Below, piece after piece: positions 1-10,319 of a DNA stretch of 64,000 bases. Each line of letters starts with the position of its first letter. Within the stretch, counting starts at the first letter, position 1. The stretch lies in NCBI GenBank assembly GCA_949358305.1, contig OX442314.1, forward strand, positions 41,424,581 to 41,488,580, given 5' to 3'. A model generated the notes under the pieces. That model ran no database searches, had not been told where the DNA came from, and saw only the letters and a list, made by a program, of their open reading frames with translations. This DNA comes from Strigamia acuminata. Lineage: Eukaryota > Arthropoda > Chilopoda > Geophilomorpha > Linotaeniidae. Made by a program: the position numbers and the translations under genes.

Positions 1-560
1 AAAAAAAAGAATTAAAAAAAATTAAAATGACGAGCCACCATCGCGGCCGCGACCAAAGCCGCCCGTCGCACCTCGTTGGCCGCTTCCGCTGATGCTGTGG
101 TGGCGTCGACAGCCTCTTGGGTAGTGGCCACGGCGTCGAAGTCGGTGCCATTGGCCGACGCGACGACCTCAGCCACTGCCGCCACCGACTCGCGCGTCGC
201 TGTGGCCGACTGCGTCAAAGTCGTGGCCGCTGCGGCAACCGTCGTGGTCACCATGACCAAAGACAACGCCGGGTCATCCACCCGAACGGCATACCCAACC
301 AACCCGGTCGCGCGCGCGGTTGCGTGCTCGCGCTCTTCTGCCTCCGCCGCCGCACGAAGCGCCACAATTCTTTGTGTTAGTATCGGCGGCTGTGGTGGCG
401 ACGGAAGGCTGCAACGGAAAAGACGAAAAAAAAAAATTACAATCAAACGACCAATCGTGTCAATTTGCAATTTACCCACCTCGGCAGAGGCGACGTCCAC
501 CTCTCGTTAATCGAGGGGACGTCTCTCCACGCCGCCCTGCCCCGGCCTGCGCTTTGACGC
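1..560. other. GC-rich low-complexity tract, unassigned
   Basis: An A-rich start (1-30) is followed by about 450 bp of GC-rich sequence that is open on both strands. The minus frame (12-500) would give an Ala/Thr/Val-rich protein and the plus frame (76-510) an Ala/Val/Ser-rich one. The minus frame has a helical Ala/Glu-rich stretch resembling the N-terminal part of some retroelement gag proteins, but no diagnostic motif is present. I do not assign a function; open frames on both strands are expected from the base composition. Confidence 0.2.
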
Positions 561-902
561 GCTGATTGGTCATCCCTGTCTGTCATCTAAATACTAAAAT
601 AAATAAAATAAGCGGAGAAGAATTTTGCAGTGTTTTGCTTTGCGTGGTTTTTCGGGTTATCGTGTCATTAATTACCCCTGGCCACAGTTGTTGCCGAAAT
701 CTGATATGTCGTGTTCTGCCAACATGGAGACGAGGGACACTCGCTACGCTTCATCGCGCACATCTGTCTAATTGTTTGTTTGTTCGTTCCTTCGTTAAAT
801 TCGTCAATTGAACAATTGTTCAATCCCTCAATCGATAAATTACCGAATTTATTCAATTCGGCTAAATTCGATCCGAAAACAATCGATTGTTTACTTACGG
901 TA

Positions 903-1235
903 AATCCGCGAGTTGTGATGTGATGTCGGGAAGCCAACGATGCTTCGTTTTGCTTCGCTATGGTTGATGGTTCTGCGCACTGCAATGGCTTCGGGCGTTG
1001 ATGGTTCTGTAGGAGCGTCGTCAGTTCCAGGAACGTTTTCTGCTTGGGTTTCATTGGTCGGGCCAGGTCGGACAAGAGTTTGTACGTGTCTGCTCCCACA
1101 ACAGTCATCAGCCACAAGACCTTGAGTTCGTCAGTAACAATCCTAGGGCAGTTGAAAAAAAGCCTCTAATCGTTCTACATATTGTTCCCAGTCCTTATTC
1201 GGGTCGTATTACTCGAAGGTGGCGTGACCAGCCAT
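903..1235 (-). pseudogene. Ty3/gypsy gag remnant
   Basis: On the minus strand an ATG at 1235 opens a gag-like N-terminus (MAGHATFE, then in-frame stop, then YDPNKDWEQYVERLEAFF). After further stops, a second piece reads VVGADTYKLLSDLARP followed by KTFLELTTLLQNH. This is the arrangement of arthropod/cnidarian Ty3/gypsy gag proteins, in which a DWEQYVERLE motif precedes VGAETYKLLRDL. Stops and frame changes between pieces show it is dead. No matching pol is next to it, so it is a stray fragment. The assignment rests on motif recall, not alignment. Confidence 0.55.
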
Positions 1236-1315
1236 TCAAAACACCAAAAAATAATTTAAAATTGGGTAAAATGATGTACAAACGCGAAAATAGGCCTAAC
1301 GCCTGGGGCAATTTG

Positions 1316-1961
1316 TCAAAAAATTCCGTGAAAACGGACAAAAGTTGCGGTCTCAATTCGAGGTTGTTGGATACGGTGGGAGATCGACTGGATAGTTGAC
1401 GAGGCGACAATTGGTGCTCCTCCGACGGCTCCAGACTCCTCGATCATCATCGATGAAGCGTCCACAGTCGACTTCAATCTCCCGGTCACAAAATGGGTGT
1501 CTCGGTTGGCATCCGCCCCAACGATCCTCGTAACTCGCTGAGTGTATTCTGACAGGCGATGGTCACTTCTTTGTTCATATGTATGTTTAGGTCGCAATGT
1601 CGAATGCTGAAATAGAATATCTGCGGCGATCTTTTCGGGTTTCGGATAAGCGGCTCTTGCTGCTGAAATCACTCCAGGCGCCGTCAAACTTAATTTCAGT
1701 GTCGTAGGTCTTTCCGGCAGGCGTTACGATCTGGTCCGGCAACTCGGAAGGCTGTTCACCGACGATAATATACGCTCTCTTTGGGTATTCCCATGTTAGT
1801 GGCTTAATTCCTTTTTCCTTCACAAGATGTTTAATACGCGCCCAGTAAGCCGCATGCGCTTGGCGAAAACGTACAATAGCGTTGGCGCTTCCAAAAGGAA
1901 TTCGTGGTGGTGGAAAGTCGATTCCTTCCAAAGCTGTTCCGTTCATTGACTGATATCCCAA
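1316..1961 (-). other. Unassigned coding-like tract
   Basis: Two overlapping minus-strand frames (1316-1687 and 1587-1961) look moderately protein-like; the second reads through residues such as IVRFRQAHAAYWARIKHLV. I do not recognise either. It lies between a gypsy gag remnant and a MULE-type transposase remnant, so an origin in a decayed element is likely. Confidence 0.2.
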
Positions 1962-3024
1962 TACATAAGCAACAATTGCCTCCTGTGAAGAGTCAAACAG
2001 GGGCGGGGAGATACCAACCTGGCTCCCTCTTCCGGTCTAGACGATGCTGCCATTACCGCCAAAGAGATGCGGGTTTTCTTAACCTTCTTGCCTTTATGTC
2101 GGCGAGCAGAGCGAACACTGCCAGTTGCGCCCTGGGTCTCCCCCGGAATTCTTACCTCTTCCGGTGATGGCACAGGGGGTGTAACAGCTGGTGCTGCCAA
2201 CAGACCATTTGGAATTACGACACCATCGCACCTCAGCCTGAAACCTTCGCCCATACTGCTAACGCGGTAGGCAACTGATTTCAGGAACTCCATTTCGTTC
2301 AACTGCTGATCCCTGTACTTGGTCATAAAGCTTTTAATACAGGCATCTTTCAGCAGATAGAATCGACTCCTCCGTTCTTGAGTGTTTAAGCTGTGCATTT
2401 CTTGGGCAAACGACACTGCTGCCGAGTGGTCTACTTGCGATAACGCTACTACGAAGTTGACTGGCAACGTGTGCTTTCCGAGCGTAGCAGACAAACTCGA
2501 GTGCCATGACTCTTAAGCTGTTGTTGGTTCTGTGTGGTAATTCGAAAACACTGAAGCGAGCTGAAGTCACTTCAATCAGCCATTGCTCACGGTAATAGGC
2601 AAAGAAGTCTTTCATCAACTCTGCAACTGTGCCCTCACGTCCTGCTGCATTCCAATAAGACTCGATTAAGTCGAAGCCCAATTGAATCTTGTTTGCTGGC
2701 AAATATGCCAGAGCCATAACAAGGTGGATGGCTGCCCAAGCGTACTCATCCACAGTATAAAAAGGTTGTAGACCCAGCTGCATCGCCTTGCGCCGTATAG
2801 CTTCGCAGTAGTGGAAACAGCAATGCACAGTAGTGTCCAAATATCTGGTTGTATGCGCCACGTGATTTCCTTGTCATTAGACAATAACAGAAAGGAATTA
2901 GTTTCTCGCCGACCATTCCTTGCACACTCAAAAACTGATAAAATTGTCTGTTAGTGTTATTGGCGAAACGTGGGACGACTTTGAACGTCGCATCAGTGTG
3001 GGATTCGCAACTTTTCGTAACCAA
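1943..3024 (-). pseudogene. MULE-type transposase remnant
   Basis: Three minus-strand frames join into one decayed transposase. The first (from 3024) reads TDATFKVVPRFANN then FYQFLSVQG and a PFCYCLMTRKS segment: the DGTFKVVP...Q...HG...P..Y.LM core of the MULE DDE domain. After a frameshift near 2850 the next frame (2334-2861) carries the helical C-terminal half with H-C-C-F-H-Y-C and DLIESYWN. A third frame (1943-2494) gives the basic tail. A second, better-preserved MULE copy lies at 6008-6928 on the same strand. The frameshifts and the missing N-terminal zinc domain make it a pseudogene. Confidence 0.6.
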
Positions 3025-3028
3025 TAAT

Positions 3029-3432
3029 TAGGCACGTGCGCCGAGCCCAATTTTTCGGCGGCGGCTGGATTCGGCTGGCCGCCACCAGATGGCGGCGGCT
3101 CGAATCGCTCTCGTTCGCAGGGGGCAACGGCTGGCGGCTCAACCGATGCAGTACGGCATCGGCGGCGGCTGGCGTCTAGCCGCCCAGCCGCTGAGCCGAG
3201 TCGGCTAAGCCGACTCGGCGCACATGAAAAGAGTCAATAAAACGCCCCCCAAAAAAAAATTTAAAAAAAAAAATAAAAAGGAAAAAAAAAAAAAATTTTT
3301 TTCAGCCGTTCGACGCCGGAAAATCAGCGGCGGCGGCGGCTTGTAAATTGTCGCCACACGGCGGCGGCGGCTGGGGTCCAGCCGGCCAGCCGCCGAGCCG
3401 AGTCGGCTAAGCCGACTCGGCACACATGCCTA
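3029..3432. mobile_element. GC-rich MITE-like element with terminal inverted repeats
   Basis: The 404-bp segment begins TAGGCACGTGCGCCGAG and ends in the near-reverse complement (CTCGGCACACATGCCTA), flanked by TTA/TAA-type bases, so it has imperfect terminal inverted repeats of about 18 bp. Inside are repeated GGCGGCGGCT motifs, two copies of a palindrome with 11-bp arms (GCCGAGTCGGC around TAA) at about 3193-3218 and 3400-3425, and an A-rich centre. It is far more GC-rich than its surroundings and separates the MULE remnant from 3430-3768. No protein is encoded, so it is probably a non-autonomous DNA transposon. Confidence 0.55.
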
Positions 3433-4150
3433 AACCAATTGCATACATAACTCGCGATTTATGAGGACAACAGACGCGGAACTGTCCTCACCGATGAGCA
3501 CGGAGTCATAGATCAGGGACAGTCTTTCGTCTTGTAGCAGAGTGCTCCTTTGAGTCTCGAAGAACTCGTAGAAGTTATTTAGATTGTCCAGAGCAGGAAT
3601 CTCCTTCCTACAGTGCCTACTAAGAATAGAATCTTGAATGGCCACATCGGGGTACTGAACGCATAGTTTGTTGTATTCGCATTCGATCGTGCAAGTGCGG
3701 CCAAAAGTCGGCCGCATTCGATTGTGCAAATGCTTGTATGTAACAGTGGCTTCTGGGAACTGAACCACACCATCATCGAAAACGAGTCATAAATAAGTTC
3801 ATTGGTGAAAAAGAACTGTGAGGTGGTTGTAAGAAAAGAAAACAAAAATATAATAAGAAGTAATAAGATAATTTATTAGACTAAATAAGCAATAAAATAA
3901 AATATAAATATAAAATTCCCCAGCTGAAGTCGACGAGCTGTTTGTGGCTAACATTTGGATGGACTACCTGCCGAGGAAATGGCACCTGTTGTTGGTCCCA
4001 CCGCACCTTCAACCGATCTCCACCTTAAGCAAATTACGTTGTTCTCGGAAGAAATTTTTCCCTTAGCCAAAAGATACGAGGGATATTGCAAGCTTATACG
4101 GAGCTAGACTAGGACAAAATTTATCGCGACGGGGGCGAGATTATTCTCCA
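3433..4150. other. No clear gene
   Basis: A minus-strand frame (3430-3768, 112 codons) is open but not recognised. The rest is AT-rich (3840-3920) with no supported feature. Confidence 0.25.
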
Positions 4151-4620
4151 TTAAACTCTGAAACGTGACTGGGACGTTGCAAAGACCAAAGGACATGCGT
4201 ACTTACCCATTGGTGTATAAAACGCGGTTAGGGGTTTGCTTTCATCACTCATAGAGACCTGATAATAACCTTTGACCAAACCCATAGAGGTGAAATATTT
4301 AGAATCACCTAAATACATCAAAATCATGTGTACATCTGGTAGGGCTACCGTATTGAGCTCGGTCGCTGCGTTGATCCAGCGATAATCAATGCAGAGCCGA
4401 TAAGAATCGTTGGATTTGGACACCCAATTAAGGGGTGAGAAACGTGAGGACCCGTGCTAGGTTCTACAAGGTCCAAATCTATTAACTCTTGGAACATCTT
4501 TTTCAAAATGGCACGCTTTGTGGGGTTATACATGCGAAACGGCGATTTTCGCGGTTTATCCTTCAATTTAATCTCATATTGAACAATATGGGTTTTTTTA
4601 CCTGGGGTATCGCTAAACAC
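4151..4620 (-). pseudogene. Ty3/gypsy reverse transcriptase fragment
   Basis: Two overlapping minus frames encode the start of a gypsy RT domain. The first (4345-4620) has VQYEIKLKDKPRKSPFRMYN, then KKMFQELIDLDLVEPS. The second (4151-4423) has YRLCIDYRWINAATELNT, LPDVHMILMYLGDSKYFT and YYQVSMSDESKPLTAFYTP. These match the order of RT motifs 1-3, but the fingers motif is frameshifted and the YxDD palm motif is absent. No protease, RNase H or integrase is adjacent. It is an old fragment. Confidence 0.65.
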
Positions 4621-4732
4621 AGATTGGACACTTTCAAGTACTGACTTTAATAATAATCGTTGATCTGGGGTGCAGACTGCATGCTCTAAAATAACAAATA
4701 ATTAATTATTTTCAATTTTAATCCAAGAAAAA

Positions 4733-5889
4733 TTAAAATTTTGGATTTAATGTTTCACCATATTCGTCAAATCTCTCCTGAACCGCGTTAGCTCTATACT
4801 TTTCATTCTCCTGTCGAATTGCGCTTTCGAACGTTTGTCGCTTTAATTGCACTCGACTTTGCAATTTTTCAATTTCCGTTTCCCGGGAAATTTGTTTTAA
4901 TTTTCTGGATTCTCCCGACATTCCGACACATGACGTTTTTGGTGAATTTGCGTAGCGGCGTAAATGCAACTTGCATTCATATCACCTACATAAGTACATG
5001 TTTCATTGCATTTAGCCATTCGCTTCGCATTCCCGTGCCCGTCGCATTTGTTTTGCATTCTCTTTGTATTCCCATCGCATTCGGGATAGTTGACGATCAA
5101 TTGAGCTCGACAGCTGTTGGGTGGCATATTTGGTATGATAAGACTCTAAGTTAAAGGTTGATTCTGTGGACAGTGCGCTTGAAATAGCTAGAATCAAACC
5201 CCAATTTATCCCTGTATTTTGGATGTCTTTGTTGTCAAATAGAATATTTTTCACTTCGTTAGGCCTATTGACTAGCGGATAATACCCTGGTCTAGGAGAT
5301 TCTGGTTTGCGGCTATGCCGACAGGAGCAAATGCAGAAGCATAGACTTTAGCGGGTTTGTTGCTAGCTGCGTTGCTGCAGGCTTCGGCGTGTACGCCTAG
5401 AGATGGAATTTCCTCGTAGAGGTTGTGAGTGTCATTGTTTAGTTCTCCATAGTAGCCTCCAAACCTAAGGATTTGCTCGGTGTGTTAAAGTAAACAGTTT
5501 CACCAGTGGCGGTGGAGATAGTGCCGATTCCTTTAAGGTATAAGGCGATAGGTTCTGGAACGTTGAGGGCGGTAGTCATAAACATCTCCCTGAATTGCCG
5601 TTTAGTAGCGGTCAAAGGGCGTAGACTCGCAATTTTGATTTCAATGAATCTTATCCACAAGAGGACGGTACAGTAGTACCTAAACGCCTCACAAGGTAAA
5701 ATTTTTATTGAGGTTTTGGTCACCTCTGTGAATGTATTGAACGGTTTTGTTTGTCAGTGAACCGTCCTTTAGAAGTCCACAATGATCATCGAACATGATG
5801 AGAAATAAAGGAGGCAACGTTTCACTTTGATACCGACATTTACACTGTTTATTTATTCTTGTTTCTTTAACTACCAAATATTCATTCAC
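4733..5889 (-). pseudogene. Unassigned element-like coding tract
   Basis: Five minus-strand frames follow one another. The one at 5439-5723 reads QFREMFMTTALNVPEPIALY then LKGIGTISTATGE; a continuing frame (5260-5480) gives FGGYYGELNNDTHNLYEEIP and GVHAEACSNAA. The frames at 4733-5254 are Lys/Arg/Glu/Gln-rich and look like coiled coil. I recall similar proteins of unknown function scattered in multicopy in invertebrate genomes, which suggests a mobile or virus-like source, but I cannot name it. Frame changes indicate decay. Confidence 0.3.
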
Positions 5890-6007
5890 TACAATTCACT
5901 CAATAGGAATTTGCATAATTGTTGTAATAAAACATTATTCCCTATTATTCTTAATAGATCATGAATACAACATTCCTCCCTAGTTTACAACAAGGTTGTA
6001 ACACTCA

Positions 6008-6928
6008 CTAATCTCTTGTCATTTGCAGACTTTGAACTTTCCTCCAGAGAGCCTGGCAATAGTAGAAGTAGCAGCCGTGGTGCCGGGCATTAGGCAGCTG
6101 TTGGTGAATGGCTGGCAGCAAGCCTGTCTCGAAGTCGGTGATAATGGTTAGGTCCTGAGCTCGCATTAAGTTAAGGCTCTTTGCATACCGTAGCAAAGTC
6201 TCGTACGCAGCCTGGGTCTTGCCAGTCATAAGCACAAACAGAACAGGCAGTGCAAATCCGTTCGTAATGGCGAATATGGTGAACAGTTGGTAATAAGGTA
6301 AAGGAACAACTTTAAATGTCCCATCCATCTGGTAAAGCGTAGGATTCGACGCGGCAGTGATCATTCGAGGCCCTGCGAAAACTAACATCTCTACATCACC
6401 TGCGACCAGTCGCTCTCGAAAAGAAATCTTGTCTCCAATCGTTTGGCCATGCATTATTTCGGGTAACAGCTGGGCTAACTCCTCTGGAGTGTCAGGTAAT
6501 ACTGGGAAATTCAGACGCTGCCTCTTTGCCATTCCCGACTCTGCAGACCTGAATGATGTTGTCGCTTCAGGGATCTCTAAACCAGCGGCATGGTAAATGG
6601 TGCGTAAGCTGACTGTCGGTTCTTCTTCAGCACGTGTTTTAACGACAACTGCAAACTGCCTGTTTGCTACATCTACGTGTGCATCCAGATGGGCTAAATT
6701 ATGTTCGATTGAAATTTGTGCCTCATTTGTAATTGTTTGCAAAATCGCCCTTCCACTACAAGCTCTGTCATTGCACGACAGATATGCTGTATTGATTTTT
6801 GAGGAATCACGCCGATACAGTATTCCGTCTATTCTTAGCTTAGAATTCTTTCGGAATCCTTCGATGATAGTGGTATGCGAATAAAATTCACAGGCTCGCT
6901 TGGGACGATATAAAATTAAAAAGGGCAA
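6008..6928 (-). CDS. FLYWCH/MULE-type transposase (partial)
   Basis: The 306-codon minus-strand ORF has an N-terminal FLYWCH-like zinc segment (about residues 15-80; tyrosine and cysteine in YRRD...AYLSCNDRACSGRA, then a histidine pair near HNLAHLDAH). A linker follows, then the start of a MULE DDE domain: QMDGTFKVVP near residue 200, FTIFAITNGFALPVLFVLM, then TIITDFETGLLPAI with the second acidic residue, and HHGCYFYYCQALWRKV. It stops shortly after the CYFHYCQA motif, before the last catalytic glutamate region. The copy is therefore C-terminally truncated and probably inactive. It may be a domesticated or immobile relic; I infer transposase origin from the motif order. Confidence 0.65.
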   Translation of the reverse strand: MPFLILYRPKRACEFYSHTTIIEGFRKNSKLRIDGILYRRDSSKINTAYLSCNDRACSGRAILQTITNEAQISIEHNLAHLDAHVDVANRQFAVVVKTRAEEEPTVSLRTIYHAAGLEIPEATTSFRSAESGMAKRQRLNFPVLPDTPEELAQLLPEIMHGQTIGDKISFRERLVAGDVEMLVFAGPRMITAASNPTLYQMDGTFKVVPLPYYQLFTIFAITNGFALPVLFVLMTGKTQAAYETLLRYAKSLNLMRAQDLTIITDFETGLLPAIHQQLPNARHHGCYFYYCQALWRKVQSLQMTRD

Positions 6929-7077
6929 ATTTGCCCGGCAACTCGGGTTAAACTGGCGAGCGAATGCAAGTTTTACTCACAAAAATTACAATAAAACACA
7001 AAAAGAGAAAAAGCAATAGGGTTTGCGAATAAAATTCACAGGCTCGCTTGGGACGATGTAAAAATAAAAAGGGCAAG
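6880..7077. repeat. Short direct repeats shared with 12392-12453
   Basis: The sequence GCGAATAAAATTCACAGGCT followed by a CGCTTGGGACGAT segment occurs at about 6886-6930 and again at about 7025-7077. The A-rich stretch between them (6980-7045) is repeated nearly exactly at 12392-12453, directly left of the gypsy pol. These are pieces of one dispersed repeat family, perhaps the end of a retroelement. Its boundary at 12453 marks where the gypsy element loses its 5' part. Confidence 0.5.
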
Positions 7078-7185
7078 TGGCGTTGTGTCGTCCCACAAAT
7101 GTTGGAGTCGCATAGCCTCGGTTTTGGCCAACCAGTCTGCCAGTGGGTCGTCATCCTTTCCTGAAAACAGTGGGAGTGTACGTGA
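7068..7185 (-). pseudogene. Retroelement gag fragment
   Basis: Read on the minus strand from about 7185, the frame gives PLFSGKDDDPLADWLAKTEA followed by MRLQHLWDD. This resembles the N-terminal start of a retrotransposon gag (F-x-G--DD-x-x-DWL). It breaks at the shared repeat near 7075. Only about 35 residues remain. Confidence 0.4.
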
Positions 7186-7189
7186 CAAT

Positions 7190-8213
7190 TCTGGTGTTTA
7201 GATGATAGTTTTGGATGTCAACGACATTTCCGTGACTCCATTTTTCACTCACGAAATTCACAAATTTCACTTCACTAGTTCACTTGGTTCACTTTCTCGG
7301 TGTCGACTGCGCCATGTAACACAAGAAGATGTCGCCTGACTTCTTGTGAACGAATTTGAGTCCAAGTCGTGTTGTAAAATTCAAATGAAATATGTTTACT
7401 TGCTATTAACGGTAAATTTTACATGCGCGTCGTTTTGACTCGCCATTATTGTAATCAGTGCGCTCTATCGTCGCTCACAAAAACGAACTTAAGATTAACA
7501 AAACGATCACTAGGTGACACAACGGAAAATGACTTGACATGTACGCTTACAGGTGCCTATTGCATGAATGTTGCTGCATTTGAAGTTGTGAAGCAGCGTC
7601 CTTAACCACACTCCGTTTTAGGGTATGTGATGCATTGTCGTGCAGCACTTCCACTTCTATGAACCCCAATGTTTGTTTATGTAATTTTTATTAACTTCTG
7701 CTTTTAAACCAAAAGTATTCGTTTTATATGCAATGTATAACCACTTTTCAATTTTTTTGTTCTAAGAAAATTTATACTCTGCTAGATCAACATTTACTTT
7801 TTTCCAAAGAACACTATCAGATTGAAAATCATTATCACAAGTAGCATGTTTTACAATAATTGATGCTAGATTCTGTGGAGAGATTTTATCCCATTTTCCC
7901 TTAGTAGTTGTTGAATCTCTACCCATTATACTGTATATAAATTGTTGATAAAAATTCAATATGGTATATGATTCAGAACCAGGATTGCTAAGAAAACAAC
8001 CAGAAAAAACAAACCAAATGCTTAAAATGAAAACAAATGATTTAAATTAAACCAAATGATTAAATTCGAACCAAATGAAATGCCAGATAACCAAGCAAAA
8101 TTCAGCAGAAATGCAGCTTGATTTTGGGTTAAGTGGACGAGTATGTTTGCTGCAGAATGTTTCCAAAAAAAGATTCAATTGTTTTATCTGTATTTTTTGT
8201 TGTTGTAATTAAG
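7190..8213. other. No clear gene
   Basis: AT-rich non-coding DNA. A 65-codon minus frame (7762-7959) is open but not recognised. The last 60 bases are pyrimidine-rich and end in a splice acceptor for the exon at 8214. Confidence 0.3.
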
Positions 8214-8653
8214 ATGACGAAGAATGGGTTCCACTTCACACTGACCAAGGAATATTGGCTAAATATAAGCTTGCTAAACCATACAAAGGTAGTGTGAACT
8301 TTTAAATATTCCATACCAGAGTGTGTTATTTGAATTTGCACTTCTTGTTGTAGAAACAAGATTCCCGTGCATATGCGCCTCGTTTTCCGAAACCAAAAGG
8401 CGAAGGTTGGTTTCTTATTGTGGGCGATGTTGGAAACAAGGAATTAATAGCACTGAAGCGTGTGGGTTTTATATCGAAACGATCCACGATGCAGTTATCT
8501 TTCTTCACTCCACTAAGCGAAGGTCGGGTCGTGTATATGTTGTACATAATCAGCGACAGCTACCTGGGTCTAGATCAGCAATACGATCTGCACCTCGAGA
8601 TTATACCAGTCAGTTTAGAAAATTGTATGTCAAGCCAATTGATATCGCATTAA
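8214..8653 (+). CDS. ASCC3: ASCC3-like helicase, last two exons
   Basis: Two exons encode the C-terminal immunoglobulin-like part of a Sec63 domain. Exon 8214-8288 (25 codons, after a polypyrimidine tract and AG) reads EYWLNISLLNHTK at its end. The intron is 8289-8353 (65 bp, GTAGTG...TTGTAG). Exon 8354-8653 continues in the same phase with RAYAPRFPKPKGEGWFLIVG, NKELIALKRVGF, and SDSYLGLDQQYDLHLE, then a TAA stop. The motif SDCYLGLDQQYD is typical of activating signal cointegrator complex subunit 3; Brr2/SNRNP200 has a different ending here, so ASCC3 is preferred. ASCC3 is a nuclear DNA/RNA helicase of more than 2000 residues used with ALKBH3 in alkylation repair and in ribosome quality control. 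No other ASCC3 exon is visible upstream in the window, so this is either the 3' end of a gene with a very large intron or a detached fragment. Confidence 0.75.
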
Positions 8654-8659
8654 ATTTAC

Positions 8660-9290
8660 ACAAAGTAGTAAGCTTTTTTTTGTATTAAATCTTTCAATTA
8701 TCATCATTATACAAGTACCGTATGTAATTGCACAGATGAAGAGAGAGAGACAGAGATTTTATATTATATCAAAAGAAAAGAGGACTTAAAACACAGCAGG
8801 ACAGTTGAATGCCTGAAGGGCACCAAGGGCAGTATTTATACCCAAGATGATGCACCCTTAAGATAACTTTTTAAGGTCACCGTCATAATCCTACGGTACC
8901 CCTCGATTGTGCCAAATTCTTTTGATCTTGGCAGAATAAATCCTTATAATATTTAGAAGCAATAATACGAAATCTTTGACGCCACGGGTGGAGGCAATGA
9001 TGATGGGGTTTGTCTCTGGATGAACCGAGCTTGTGGCTCAAGAAAATTGCGGAGAAAATGCACCTGGTGTTGGTACACTGGTGACAGAATTGCTGATGTT
9101 GGTTGCGTCGAATTTCCGTGTACACTGTACGTGTCTCTTGACAAAAGATTCAAACTTTGAACTCCTGGAATCCAGCCATCATACTATCTGCTGTGTGTGT
9201 CTGAATTCTGACTGTATAAAGGAAACAAAATTTTAGAAAGAAGTGTTTCATTTAAACACTCCCAGCTTCTCACAATTCACACGATTTCGA
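8660..9290. other. No clear gene
   Basis: The sequence after the ASCC3-like stop contains a GA-rich stretch (8740-8760) and short unrecognised frames on both strands (8883-9236). No polyadenylation signal or mobile element could be assigned. Confidence 0.3.
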
Positions 9291-9295
9291 TTGCT

Positions 9296-10319
9296 TTATT
9301 TTCCACCAGCGCTTGTTTGGTTTTTCTGAAGTGCCAAGAAAACTTGGTTCATCCTATGAGCTTTAGTCACAGACTTTCCCTTGCTCTTTGGTTGAGGAAG
9401 TGAGTCCATAACGGACTTTCTTGAAAGTTGAGAAGCGTTTATGATCTTAACGATTTCTACTGGGTGAATTTTATCATGGTCTGACAGTTTGTTATCTTGT
9501 AGCTGTGGTGACACTATTATTTCAAAGATAAAAAAAATTAAAAGGTTTTGTCGCATGAAAGACATGTATAAGAAAATATATCACTTGGAATTTGATGATA
9601 TAAATCATTCTCATGTGCTGGAGAATCACCTTTTAAACAGTAATTGACAAAATTAATAACCAAAATTAATTTGTTTACCATTAAATATGCCATTAAGAAT
9701 ACTAGCTGCTGAATCCCAACTGTCATTAGCATATGATGGGTTGTGTTGTTTGGACTCTCAATTCTTTATGCAAGATGTAGAACCAAGGGCAGATTTGGAG
9801 AAGTGCATCTATTTTGTACATGTTAATGTTTGGATGGGTCAGCCAGCCTTTAGTTTTAACATTTACAAGTTCAGCTTCTTGAACTGAAGAATGCACAACA
9901 GAAATACAAAAAGAATTTTTACAAAGTTCACATTTCTTGAATAATTTGGCCATTTTCCTGCAAACAATTCCACATACATAATAAATTATGCAATCCACGG
10001 TCTCAGCCCGAACATAATCATGGTCTCCCACTTCCCAATTTTCTTTTACCGCGGCATCTAATTTTGTCATTAAATCATTGACAAAATCAATTCGTGTTTT
10101 CTTTTGTCCAGTGAAATTTGTTTTTATATCTTGAAGCGAAATTGCTGGTGGCTCTTTGTCTTGTGTAACAGAACAATTTCCAAATTTTGGTGGTCGAATT
10201 AATTTGTAAACAGACAACATTCTGTATTGCTGTAGGAAAGTTGGGAATGTTGGGTGATCGTTTTGGCTTCCTGCTTGCCTAATTATCCAAAAGAAACGCT
10301 GAAATATGACAAAAGTCAA
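9296..10319 (-). pseudogene. P-element/THAP9-type transposase C-terminal remnant
   Basis: The minus frame 9726-10319 begins FFWIIRQAGSQNDHPTFPTF then LQQYRMLSVYKLIRPP and GNCSV. This is the C-terminal signature of P-element-family transposases (ENFFS-x-VR--GG--DHPT...F-x-x-x-YR-LS). It goes on through VDCIIYYVCGIVCRKM (the AY-x-AGYIA block), KGWLTHPN and a hydrophobic tail. The C-terminus is in two further frames (9538-9732 and 9296-9565), so the gene is frameshifted. The THAP DNA-binding and catalytic regions are missing. A related remnant is at 62970-64000 on the same strand. Confidence 0.6.

Noticed and set aside
76-510. 144-codon plus ORF at the window start
   Set aside because: Low-complexity Ala/Val/Ser composition with an equally open opposite strand; no motif.
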